Part shown: piece after piece, positions 53,881 through 63,971 of the stretch
Numbering within the stretch: position 1 is the stretch's first letter
Layout of the letters: every line of letters starts with the position of its first letter
DNA from: Haemonchus contortus
Taxonomy: Eukaryota; Nematoda; Chromadorea; Rhabditida; Trichostrongylidae
NCBI GenBank assembly: GCA_000469685.2
Contig: LS997565.1
Coordinates: 15,621,235-15,685,234 of the forward strand
Direction of reading: 5' to 3'
Length of the DNA: 64,000 nucleotides
The notes under the pieces: model-generated
What the model saw: only the letters and a program-made list of their open reading frames with translations
What the model was told of the DNA's origin: nothing
The model's database searches: none
Translations under genes and position numbers: made by a program

Positions 53881-54189
53881 TAAGGCAAGTGCTGCTAATA
53901 TGGAGAGAAATTTGTTTTTTTTTTTGTCTTGGCTCCCTCGTTGCAATGGTAGGAAGTCCAACGTAGGATTTATCTTCGGCTTTCCATACTTTGCGGTGAT
54001 TTAACGTGTTGATGAATGAATGAATGAATGAAAGGTGAATGAATCTCTGCAGTGCAGCACTCGGTGTTGATAAGTCGCTTTTGGAATGGGCTACGCTAGA
54101 AACACTTGTTTTGGCTTGAGGCTTTGTTAACTGCTGTTATTTCGCTGCAGTACGCATTCCTAAAGTCTCACATGGTGCTATGGACAAAA

Positions 54190-54518
54190 GTTCGGACACG
54201 GGTGGGACTCGAACCCATATTCATGCTTTTTGGGCACCGTGCTCTATCTCTTACACTTCGAGACCTCCCTTGCCATCGCCTCCTTAATGGCCTTTATGCC
54301 AACAGTTGAGACGCCCGCCTAACGCCGGACTTCCCTCCTTCCTATGATAGTTTCAAGAATCGGCTAGCTGGCCCACTACTTCTACATAGCAAATGATACT
54401 ATTTTGAACGCGAAATTAAACAGAGACTAACAGAGGGGTGTGCACATGGTAATCAAAATGCGCCTATCTTTGTGCCTATAATTATACAACTGGTGGGCAA
54501 CTCAAGCCTTGAATGGTA
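54190..54518. repeat. Repeat R copy 2, left part, with tRNA-like phrase
   Basis: Matches 3300-3500 (shared TAACGCC-GGCTTCCCTC). On the minus strand at 54285-54195 a tRNA-like stretch includes ATAGAGCAC and a T-arm-like GGGTTCGAGTCCC. No acceptor stem pairs, so this is not called a tRNA gene. It may be the head of a second tRNA-derived repeat. Confidence 0.5.
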
Positions 54519-54859
54519 CAGTGTGTTTCAAAAGTATGTTCACACCCAACATTTTGCTTTTTTGGGAATACCATTGCTTTCTGTAACCTGTGACCTTCAC
54601 CATTCAATTCCTTGTGTGCGATAACCTACGAACACTTTCTCTGAGAAAACATTGTAGTTGCTAACATAATTTTTTATTAAAGAAAAATTTCTCCTTTGTT
54701 TCAAAAGTATTTGCACACTTAGCAAAAAAACAAAAATATAACCGAGATCAGGAATCAATAGGGTCACCTAAATTTCTGTAGAGAATATCGACTACGAGTA
54801 ATCGTTTGAGAATGGTTTCGTTACGGTAGGTTCTTTAGTTACCTTTGAAATGAAAAATT

Positions 54860-55420
54860 TTGAGTGTGCACATACTTTTCGAACGGCGACTGATTCGCTC
54901 TTTTTCATACATTGCTAGATTCACTCGAGACCCTGGCAGCTATCGCTCACAACCTTTTCCTGGCTGTCCACGTATTTTGATTGCTCAGGACAACAGGAGA
55001 ATAGCCCGTCTTGTGGCGAATACTTCTTCGTCTGTGAGTCAGATCCGAGCTCAGATAGGTTTATCAGTCTCGCGTACGACCGTTTGGCGCTCTATTCGCT
55101 CTGGTGAGTATATCACACGAGAGACGATGAAAAGGGCTGCTCGTCTCAGTACTCGCCACAAGCTGACAAGGCTGGAGTTTGCTCGTAGAAACATGGCAAC
55201 ATCATGGAAAAAGGCACGGTTGTTCGAGAATTTTCAGGATTTTCCTACCTTTAGAATAAACAACGTGTTGTACCCATTTTGTTCTTAGGTGATCTTCTAT
55301 GATGAAAAGAAGTTCAATGTAGATGGGCCGGATGGATTTCATCATTGCTATGGGGACCTTCACCGGAAGCCACTTTGTTTTCGAGAAGGAATTTCGGAGA
55401 AGGCTCTTTGATGGTCTGCG
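54860..55420 (+). pseudogene. Tc3-like transposase, N-terminal half
   Basis: A frame with two helix-turn-helix regions (VSQIRAQIGLSVSRTTVWRS and the segment before it, with PRILIAQDNRRIARLV) and the linker RHKLTRLEFARRNMATSWKK. After a short gap that looks like an intron with acceptor TTCTTAG but a GC donor, it reads VIFYDEKKFNVDGPDGFHH with the first catalytic aspartate. The frame is lost soon after, and the rest of the DDE domain is missing because the element turns back on itself. Confidence 0.8.
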
Positions 55421-55518
55421 CGATCAAACTCCAGCCTTGTCAGCTTGTGGCGAGTACTGAGACGAGCAGCCCTTTTCATGGTCTCTCGTGTGATATACTC
55501 ACCAGAGCGAATAGAGCG

Positions 55519-55746
55519 TCAAACGGTCGTACGCGAGACTGATAAACCTATCTGAGCTCGGATCTGACTCACAGACGAAGAAGGATTCGCCACAAGACGG
55601 GCTTTTCTCCTGTTGACTTGAGCAATCAAAATACGTGGACGGCCAGGAAAAGGTTGTGGGCGATAGCTGCCAGGGTCTCGAGTGAATCTAGCAATGTATG
55701 AAAAAGAGCGAATCAGTCGCCGTTCGAAAAGTATGTGCACACTCAA
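55519..55746 (-). pseudogene. Mirror copy of the Tc3-like N-terminus
   Basis: A 75-residue minus-strand frame nearly identical to the first part of the left-arm frame, including RDPGSYRPQPFPGRPRILIA, ending at a stop after SVSRTTV. It is the inverted arm, not an independent gene. Confidence 0.8.
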
Positions 55747-56088
55747 AATTTTTCATTTCAAAGGTAACTAAAGAACCTACCGTAACGAAACCATTCTCAA
55801 ACGATTCCTCGTAGTCGATAACCGCTACAGAAGTTTAGGTGGCCCTATTGATTCCTGATCTCGGTTATATTTTTGTTTTTTTTGCTAAGTGTGCAAATAC
55901 TTTTGAAACAAAGGAGAAATTTTTCCTTAATAAAAAATTATGTTAGCAACTACAATGTTTTCTCAGAGAAAGTGTTCGTAGGGTATCGCACACAAGGAAT
56001 TGAATGGTGAAGGTCACAGGTTACAGAAAGCAATGGTATTCCCAAAAAAGCAAAATGTTGGGTGTGCACATACTTTTGAAACACACTG

Positions 56089-56730
56089 TACTAACAAGCA
56101 AAGTTGTCGAGTAAACAAACATCATTATCAAATGTCTTTATCGATGAAGCTTTCCTTCCCTACAGATATATCATTGGATGGGAATTCAAGATTATTAGCG
56201 GTCGGATAAGTTCTGCTAAGAGTGATATCGAAGCAATGAGAAGCCGCAATGTTTCATCGAGTCACAAACTTCGCTGAGCAGCGGTCGCAATCTTATAGTG
56301 AAAAATGGAAAAATTTTCATCTCTTATTAAATTAGTACCCTCAATATAAAACTACACTTACCCTTCTTGTCGAATGAAACATGTCAAGGAGCTAAAGTAA
56401 GATCGTAAATAACAAATGCGTGTTTTTATCCTGCCTCTTTTCACCTACCAATTGTTGAACTTTCCAAGTTGAGTTGACAGGAGTTTGATTTCCCGCTCAA
56501 ACACTCATTTCGCGCAAATTCCGCTTCCTACGAGCGTGTTCCGGTCCTTCCACCCACCATAAGTGCTCCCATCCTGTCACCTGTTCTGCTACCAAGTTTG
56601 AACGTTTTGGACGCACGGGGACAGCAGCTATGGATTTCCGGACGGACACACACACTTACACAACAGACACACGCAAGCACACAAACGCACGGACATCAGC
56701 GCATTGTATATGGTATTGTATCCTACTATA
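56089..56730. repeat. Repeat R copy 2, right part
   Basis: Continues repeat R after the Tc3-like element. It shares ATATCATTGGATGGGAATTC with copy 1 and ends in an ACAC-rich stretch and the GTATCCTACTATATATAATT terminus near 56730, which abuts copy 3 in opposite orientation. No gene. Confidence 0.6.
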
Positions 56731-56734
56731 TATA

Positions 56735-57560
56735 ATTCGCTAAGTGCGTCTGTTGGTTTGTCGGCGTGTTTGTGTGTTTGTGCGTGTGTGGGTGCGTGTG
56801 TCGGTAAGTGTATATGACCGGAAATTCATAACTCCCGACCCTGTGGGCCTAGAGCGTGTAAATTTTGTAGGAGTACAGATGGTAGGATGGGGAAACTAAT
56901 GGTGGGTGGCGAGACCGGACTCCTTGCACAGGGGCGGGGCGTGCGCGATAAAACTTTTGAGCCGCAAATTCATAAATCCTGTCCCCGTGGACCGAGACCT
57001 TTTAAACTTGGTAGGAATACGGTACAGGATAGGAACACTTATTATGGAAGACAGATCCACATAGGGGGCGAGGTGTGCGCGATAGAAGTTTTTCGCTCCA
57101 AATCATAGCTCCTGTTTACGTGGAACTAGAGCGTTGAAATTTGGTAGGATCACACTTTTCGTGCTAACAATGGAACCTCACCATTTTAGTAAGTGAGGTA
57201 GGATATGGCGGGATCGTAGGTACTCGGTGGCAAGAACTGATCATAGTTGATAAGAGAAGATAAGGGACTTAAGAGAGACCATCTACCATTAGGGCAATAC
57301 GATCAGCAGACTGGAACTTTGTTCATTTCTCGCTATTAGATTACGACCACTATCAAAAGGTTTGTGATTCAATGAAGGATCCTCTTTGCTCGACGTCATT
57401 TGCGACAAAACATAATCGACCGTCTGTAATCTGGAATTCTCAACTAATGATATCTCCGGAAAGAGAAGGGCCCATTGATAAAAAACATCTGATAACGGTG
57501 CTATAATCACTCAGAACATTATCTTTGGTTGCCTAACAGTTGTATTTTTGATGGGTATTT
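56735..57560. repeat. Repeat R copy 3 (inverted), with an empty mariner site
   Basis: Reverse complement of the family. At about 57335-57345 the phrase GTCGTAATCTAATAGCGAGAAA (read on the minus strand) is the uninterrupted form of the site where the outer mariner of copy 1 sits. It includes GT-rich and AAATTTGGTAGGA-type phrases. No gene. Confidence 0.6.
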
Positions 57561-58198
57561 CTTTTTGATAAAGAGAGCAAAAGATGACATTTCCGGCTCA
57601 GCAATAAAGTTTTGCAATTGCTATTTCACTCCTATTTTAACGCGTTGTGAATGGTCGAGCTACGGCCAGCTGTATATCTAGTTTATATGCTCTAGTTTTT
57701 ACTCACTATCAACTACATAGTTAGTTAACCATCTTCTTTTGAAGCTGCAAGCGCGCTCTAAATAGCCGCCGTTGAATACAGAGCTACCCTTTTTGCTTCC
57801 GTCTAGATGGCCTATGTTTCTCAAGTTTCTAGAAGCAGAGTCAGGCTACAACATACTGCCTGAGAAGGTCTCTAACGTATCGAACTCGAGCTTGAATTCT
57901 TGCGTTTTTAGTTCCACTGATGGGATGAAAGGTCGCCATTTTATGATTCCACGACTATCTTCTATATGGACGAAGATAACTGTTTTCAGAGCTGTAGGTG
58001 TATTTACTCCCGTATGTGGACCTATCCTCAGCAAATATTCAGAAAAATGATCGTCAATTGCCATTTCATGTAGAAAGTGCGCTACGCTATAACCATTTCA
58101 GTAAATCCAAGTCATAGTGAAGAACACTTGCTCATTTCAGAAAAATTCGGATAAGCAACAGATACTGTGGGTCTTCCTTTCTCGTTTTATCATCTCCT

Positions 58199-58648
58199 TT
58201 ATGCGCCACATTGAAGGTTGAATTGAAAGATTTGGCGATGACATCGGTAGTGAATGAGTAGATAAGGATCTAAAGCATTGATACTAAGTTTCCCAAAACC
58301 ATAAGGCCCGGCTTCTGAAAGGCTGCTTGAAATCAGCACCAGTGTTCTCAGCGAATGTGATGAGTTTTCAAGAAAGCTCTGATACACTGTTGCATCTCTT
58401 TCCAGCCTCTTTTTCGCTAACTGCATACTTTCAAAGCCTACGTGACCTAAACTGATCTGCAAATTTACCTCGATCCTAAGTGTAACTTCAAATAAGGTAT
58501 CGCCTACGAAATCAAGAATATAACAGCGAAAGCGAAATCCAAACAGCGGTAGATCGGTTAAAAAGATCATTCTCAAGCACTCAAACAGTAGCATGTTCAT
58601 CACCGCAAACAAAGTTGCTTTTCTTTCACCCGTGAATGTTTTCTTCAC
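58199..58648 (-). CDS. Unassigned ORF, 149 codons
   Basis: An open minus-strand frame, unusually long for this window, with a signal-like or membrane-like stretch near its start (LFAVMNMLLFECLRMIFLTD). A further open minus-strand stretch lies at 58064-57846. No family is recognised and no confident splice join links them. It could be part of a real gene in this sparsely repetitive interval, or chance. Confidence 0.25.
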   Translation of the reverse strand: MKKTFTGERKATLFAVMNMLLFECLRMIFLTDLPLFGFRFRCYILDFVGDTLFEVTLRIEVNLQISLGHVGFESMQLAKKRLERDATVYQSFLENSSHSLRTLVLISSSLSEAGPYGFGKLSINALDPYLLIHYRCHRQIFQFNLQCGA

Positions 58649-58835
58649 TGGACGATGTAGGACTCCACTTAAAGTAATTTCACCTTTTCAAGTGCACTAC
58701 TATCAGTGAGAGTGATCATCTGTTATAGAGTTAAGATGATTTCAGCCAATCCGGAGAGCATATTTCACATTAACATAATGTACTTGGAGGGCTCTCACAG
58801 GACCAGCAAGAATCATATTTCCGTTGAGGGGGTTG

Positions 58836-58878
58836 ATTGCTATGTATCCTGAATTCACAGTTCAGGATACATAGCAAT
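58836..58878. repeat. Perfect 18-bp hairpin
   Basis: ATTGCTATGTATCCTGAA (58836-58853) is exactly complementary to 58861-58878 around a 7-base loop. It stands about 450 bp upstream of the ShKT gene. Regulatory or mobile origin cannot be told. Confidence 0.6.
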
Positions 58879-59326
58879 GTGGTTCAATGAAAAAGTCAAA
58901 GTATGCTCAAAATCTAAACGCTCCTCCCAATCCCCTATTTTATGCTAAATTTAGTTCTACGAAAACCTTTCACACTTCGCTATTATGTTCGAAAGAGTAG
59001 GTGCTATCAAGCAAAACATGCACTTGCTGCTGTGGAAGTAATGTACACTCGTCCATGCATTGTCATAAGACCCGAGAATTCTGACGTTCACAATAAGCAG
59101 TTCTTCCAAAAAATCTTTCAAATACTTAGGCTATCTCTACGTCTTGAGCAAACGAAGATAATGACCAAGGAGTAGGAACTATTTGGGGGGGGGGGACGAA
59201 ATTTCTAAATAAGATCATGATGCAGCTTCCCTAACATCTGCGAGGAGACCTTGCCCACCTGCAGTTGAAACACCTGCAGCAATGACTGCAATGCTCAGTG
59301 GACCTCATTTCCAACGGAAATAGCAC

Positions 59327-59334
59327 TATATAAA
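59327..59334 (+). promoter_or_regulatory. TATA box of the ShKT gene
   Basis: TATATAAA lies 32 bp before the ATG at 59366. Transcription starting about 25-30 bp downstream would give a very short 5' leader. Confidence 0.55.
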
Positions 59335-59365
59335 TGGTGCACTAAATGCTGAACATCCGTTCATT

Positions 59366-60022
59366 ATGTTCCTCTGCTTTTTTCATGTCCTTTTACTGCT
59401 TAATGTCTTCACGACTGAAACAAGGGAGATCAGGGCACAGGTGAGTGTCGAGCACAATCAATCGAATCACGAATTCGATACTTCAGAGATTTTCATAGGA
59501 GAAAATAGAGCTTATCAACACTTTTTCCGGACGTAAAATGCCTCCATTTGAAAAGAATTCAAGTTCCTTTCTCTAGCATGTCATTGGCTTCAGCCATGCG
59601 AGGACAAAGGTGTCGAAGAGCTCTGTCACCAAGTAAAAAACAGAGGACAGTGCCATATGGGCAGTACGACTCTCTTTGCGGCAGCAATCTGTGCCAAAAC
59701 TTGCGAGTTCTGCACACCTGAGAAGCCAAAGAATACTAAGAACAATAAGGTATGTTTCAAGGCCATTGGATAGAGCATGATCAATTCGATCTCGTATTCA
59801 ATACGCAGACGGTTTCTCAGGCAAGAGAAAAGCAACACAGTCCTACTCCTTCAGTACATATAACATGCTTATATCTAAAGAGTAATTGATTTTCTGGGAT
59901 CTAATCGATTTCAGGAATGTAAAAACCAATTAGACAGTCAGAGTTGTTACGAAGTTTATGAGCGAGGAAACTGTGAAGCTGCGAAACACCTCTGTGCCAA
60001 GACGTGTCATTTTTGTGAATAA
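59366..60022 (+). CDS. Secreted protein with two ShKT domains
   Basis: Three exons, all in phase 0: 59366-59440, 59594-59749 and 59915-60022 (TAA included), giving 112 residues. Introns of 153 and 165 bp have GTGAG/GTATG donors and TTCAG acceptors. Exon 1 encodes a signal peptide (MFLCFFHVLLLLNVFTT). Exon 2 encodes a six-cysteine ShKT domain ending ICAKTCEFC, then a basic Lys/Asn linker. Exon 3 encodes a second ShKT domain ending LCAKTCHFC, five residues or fewer from the C-terminus. ShKT domains occur in sea-anemone potassium-channel toxins and in many secreted nematode proteins. In nematodes roles are diverse, so a channel-blocking role is not claimed. AATAAA signals at 60049-60058 support the 3' end. 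Confidence 0.88.
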
Positions 60023-60048
60023 TAACTTGTTATACGTATTATATATAA

Positions 60049-60058
60049 AATAAATAAA
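60049..60058 (+). terminator. Polyadenylation signal of the ShKT gene
   Basis: Overlapping AATAAATAAA 27 bp after the stop codon, in the AT-rich 3' flank. Confidence 0.7.
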
Positions 60059-60147
60059 TTTCCAAAGTATTGGCTCTATTTGAACACTGTTTTTCTTATT
60101 TCCATATACGATTTCAAACTTTCCAGATACTAATTTGAAGACTAATT

Positions 60148-60175
60148 GCACAGTTCACGATAATTTTGAGGTACT
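60148..60175. repeat. Half copy of the 48.6-kb palindrome
   Basis: GCACAGTTCACGATAATTTT and a few further bases equal the right arm at 48713-48736. The other arm is missing. Confidence 0.6.
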
Positions 60176-60179
60176 CGTT

Positions 60180-61880
60180 TGAAGTCGAAGATCGAAAGTA
60201 TTGGTTGACGGCAGTGCATCGGTGGCAAAAAACAGCAAGAGAAACGCCAACTTCGCGAGCAAGAAGGCTTCCTAGAAGTAGTAAAAAATGAAGTTGTATA
60301 AGATTACCATGAAGGATATGGTAAGAAGGGTATTCGGACGAGATTTCAATTGTTGCAATTACACAGAGAGCTGACTCAACACGACCATATTATCTAAACT
60401 GCATTCCACTCACGCCCTGAGTTATGACAAATTGTTTGAACTACCTACATGGGTTCTATTGTGGATTTTGCAATCTCTGCAATGCCGTTGAAACTCGTCC
60501 GCTGTGGGTGTGGCATTCATGCGATACAACGTTTGGCCCCTTATTCTGCCCTATCCGGAAGGTTTCTGGACCTGACATCGACGCATATGGCATCACGAAG
60601 GGCAGATGAAAGAGATAGATTACGTTATGGTCATGATCTTACTAATCATACTTTAACTTTTTTTTTCTTCATGAAATGTATATATACCATTATGAAGCCA
60701 AGAAGGGATGTGCATGATCGTATTTATGTCAAAAAAAGTAGTTGCTTCATCGGAAATCATGGATGCGACATTAGATCCCATCCTATATTGAGCTTTCTGA
60801 GAAAAACTCAATGCCCTTCCGATCAGCTTCTTTTCTTCTCGAACAATTCAGGTAATTTGCCATTTTTTGAAGTGAGGGAGAGTTCCAATGACCTGATCTG
60901 GACCGTTCTCGCTGGATAAGTGCTCAGATTCCTAGTCCACCTTCTCCCGTAGCACCAGTTCCGGTCACTTACACGGTACGATCAAAGTTCAAGGTGCGGC
61001 AAATTAAGGGGTTGACCTAAGTCACTGGAGGAAAAAGACAATCCGAAATCAATGCCAATCAATGTCAATCAATGAAAAGTCATTGCCCCTAATCACAGGG
61101 CACTTAGATGCTTTCCCGTTCGAATCTATCATATCTTTTACAAGAGGATTCGAACGCATTTTCCGTGATATTAAGGCATGGGCGCTACTATCGACACCGT
61201 ACACGTTCCCGAGGAGCACAGGGTCTCAACCAGACACATTCATAGGATTTGCAGATCTAGTACTTTGCACCGCTTCATGGCATCCTCGTTAGAGGGCTAC
61301 CTTATTGTTATTAGGCTGCACAAAGTTCCCTCTGTAACAAGCATGAGTGAAATCCTCGAAAAGGTAACTTTCTGGCGATGGTGCGACCCAGTCGTATTCT
61401 GGCACACGGTGGAACAGGGGAGCCTGACGCCAAAATTTGGCGGTCCAGGTAAACATGGCTGCTGAAGAACTCCCTCTTCCACAAAGAGTTTCTATTGAGC
61501 AAATCGGTGCTCGATTTATACAAAGGCCGTGGAGTCGCGGATCTGCTTTAGATCGCTGGTCGGCTCTAGATTACACGGGGTTCCTGTTGAATGAGAAAGC
61601 GAGCCATAAGAAATATTTATTCGTTGGGATATAACAATAGTCATGTCTGAAAGAGTTGCACACACAATTCTCCTCTGTGAGATGTTTATCTCGTCGCTGT
61701 GCAACGTATTGACCCCATACATGGAGGTGAGCAAAGAGATTGAGGAGGGCAACACGCCACACTCAACCAGCTGGGTGGCTTCTGACGATCGAGCGCGAAT
61801 ACGCGATACACCCGTTTTGATCGCGTCGGCTTCTATCATCTATAGAGGAGAGGAAAGCGGAAGATTACGCGATCTGAACG
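60180..61880. other. No gene recognised
   Basis: Overlapping ORFs at 60424-60919 (+), 61062-61465 (+), 61297-61523 (-), 61516-61839 (-) and 61643-62002 (+) carry no motif I can name. Base composition becomes more GC-rich after 61.4 kb. Part may be upstream sequence or untranslated exons of the gcl-1 homologue. Confidence 0.35.
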
Positions 61881-61887
61881 AGTTGAA

Positions 61888-61946
61888 CGGCGCGATGGGC
61901 GGAGTCGCGCCGCCTCAAATGATCGGGTCGACCCCGCCCATCGCGC
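61888..61946. repeat. GC-rich hairpin, 19-bp arms
   Basis: GGCGCGATGGGCGGAGTCG (61888-61906) pairs with 61928-61946 at 18 of 19 positions around a 21-base loop. It stands out in an otherwise balanced region. Confidence 0.6.
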
Positions 61947-61949
61947 CAA

Positions 61950-63797
61950 ACGACCGGCTCCCGATCAAAACATTACCATCGTATCTGACGTGGCTGGAGT
62001 AGTAGTCTCCGTGGAAAGAGTATGAACCACTAATTTCGCTTGACTTTACCACAACCGAGATCTACGAGATTCAAAGGAATAACCTTCGGACACCTAGAAA
62101 GCAGTCAATTTCTCTAGTTGCAATTGAAGAGCCGTATTCCAACCCGCTACCCCTACGGACGAAGTCAAATGCAGATTTATGTCTGTGTACCGTGCAGGAT
62201 TCAAGACTGACTGGGTGGTTTCAGACTCCATCGACATGCACTGTTTTCTTCATCACCGACCGACGGCATTCATGGCAGCCTGTTGATAACGCCGGACACC
62301 GATGAATGGCTGCTTTCAGACTTCGACGACCGTCCGTCCGTTTGTTCAACGCGTGCGCCACGGCGGTTCTACAAAAGATGTTGACAGCGCCGAATATCGA
62401 TCAGACGCTGTCCACACCTTTCTGGAACCGCCGGCGCGACACGCACGCGACCATGAACTCTAAAAGCAGCCCGCTCACGCAGTCTTGAACACAATCTGTC
62501 CTTCATTGAAATGATGGCCAGCAACGCGTCGGTCGGTGGGAACGAGCACGTTGGAGTGTGAACAGAAACGAAATTGCCGTTCGGCACTCAACTTCTACAG
62601 TGATCCGGCACGACATAACCCCATTTTAATACGCAAATTCTCAGTCGTCACATATACGACGCGTCGAAGGGGGCTTTCGACGAGGAAAGGGGGCATTGTG
62701 GTGGGAAAGCTAGCGGTTAATGTAGGATCCAAGTGCCCGAATTTTCGTTTCCGTTGGCGTCTGAAAGCACACACTCACCTAATCGCTGGGAAAACAAGCA
62801 GGGTTGACAGTCCGAGATCGATGCGACGTAAACAGTGGGCATTGAAGCATATATACAATTTAGAGGAGGAAAGTCCACATTATCAGTTAAGCAAGACTCG
62901 CTGCCTCACCCACGCGTCCCATCGGATTTGGAGGTCCATAGTTGCCGTGAGGGGCGGTGTCGACGACGCATTTGCGAATTTCTTTTGGAGAATCAGCTGA
63001 TCTAATAGGAGTGCCTACTAAAAGGAGTGATGTTTTTCTTTCTACCTCAATTGCTACCTAAAGGCTTGAGAGCTTCTATTGCACTGTTTTTATAAATATT
63101 GATTATGTAAGATGCAGTTATTTATGATTTTCTCATGTTTCCTTGTAATTTGGTAATGGTTCAAAGGTTTAGGAGTGTTCCATTTGTTGTAATTTGTTTT
63201 GATCGAAGTATCATTTCAAGGGTTTCTATAGTTGAATTGTAACCTCATTTAAGGGAGGGGTCCTGTCTGATTTAGCCAGAAACTCATGTCTCTTTGAATT
63301 ACGATCCTTGATATAGTCTTGAGTATGTTTTCTTCCTTCACAGTTGCTTTGCAATAAAGTGCATAGTTTTGCGTCCATACTTTTGTTTTTGTATTCATTG
63401 TTTTTTTTTTTTGCTCTTATAAAGTTTATTCCTTCAATTATTTCATCCCTCATACATAACTATTTTGGTCGAATATGTAGAATTGCTCGAATTGCTCTCT
63501 ACTGATAATAGCTGTTCATAAGCTTCCCTGAATATTATATATCATTAGATGAAGACAATGTTTTCAGTTTTCGGTGAATAAATTTTGCGCTTTGCCCACA
63601 CTTTGCACACAAGGAACTGCCCAACTCCTTCTAATTTCATGTTTTTGCCTCCTCGAACTACTGACCCCAAAGTTCTGTTTAAATATCTCTTTCGGTTGGA
63701 TCTCTTCTTTATTCTAAACGAAGATTTCATGCTAAAATTGCCCATCACAACGATTTGGTAGTATTTTTATCATTACTGATATACTTCTTGTTGCAGG
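61950..63797. other. No gene recognised; upstream region of gcl-1 homologue
   Basis: ORFs at 62306-62488 (+), 62369-62587 (-) and 62536-63000 (+, 154 codons) have no recognised motif. From 63000 the sequence is AT-rich and ORF-poor, as expected of a promoter, leader or intron before the acceptor at 63796. Confidence 0.35.
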
Positions 63798-63971
63798 ATG
63801 GGTAACTCCATAGATCGTCTGGTCGGGTATGAGGATGCAACATCGGAATCAGCAATTCCTGATAGCTTGGAAGGCCGTAAAAGGAAGAAAACTGGCTCCC
63901 ATGAAAGTCCACCGTTGAAAATTGCAAAACTCGACACGGCGAAATACGTTTATGAACGGCTATTCCTACAG
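63798..63971 (+). CDS. gcl-1: Germ cell-less homologue, first coding exon (partial)
   Basis: ATG at 63798 follows a CTTCTTGTTGCAG acceptor by one base, so the message is trans-spliced or has an upstream exon. The 58 codons end at a donor (CTACAG|GTTCG) in phase 0, and the rest lies beyond the window. The start M-G fits the N-myristoylation site of germ cell-less proteins. A basic cluster GRKRKK fits a nuclear signal. LDTAKYVYERLFLQ matches the K-Y-I-Y-x-x-L-F-L segment that precedes the BTB domain in the GCL/GMCL1 family. GCL is a BTB adaptor for Cullin-3 at the nuclear envelope, needed for germ-cell formation in Drosophila. The assignment rests on this short segment. Confidence 0.7.

Larger units (their letters stand above)
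44581..54095. repeat. Tandem segmental duplication, unit 3
   Basis: Same order of parts as unit 2. It differs by three things: an insertion at about 47392-48753, an insertion at about 51918-53145, and loss of the SINE region after copy J. There the sequence jumps from the GGTGATTTAACGTGTTGA phrase to a (TGAA)n run at 54013 and the TTGGAATGGGCTACGCT phrase. Confidence 0.7.
54519..56088. mobile_element. Tc3-like element reduced to an inverted duplication
   Basis: Ends CAGTGTGTTTCAAAAGTATG on both sides (inverted), with TA at 54517-54518 and 56089-56090. Bases 54519-55180 are the near-exact reverse complement of 55426-56088, leaving a 245-bp spacer. The arms hold the start of a Tc3-like transposase. 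The element therefore has two left halves and no right half. Transcripts crossing it would form a long duplex RNA. The flanks are repeat R. Confidence 0.85.

Noticed and set aside
54195..54285. Possible tRNA gene on the minus strand
   Set aside because: T-arm and D-arm phrases are present, but no acceptor stem pairs and the anticodon loop lacks a normal position-33 T.
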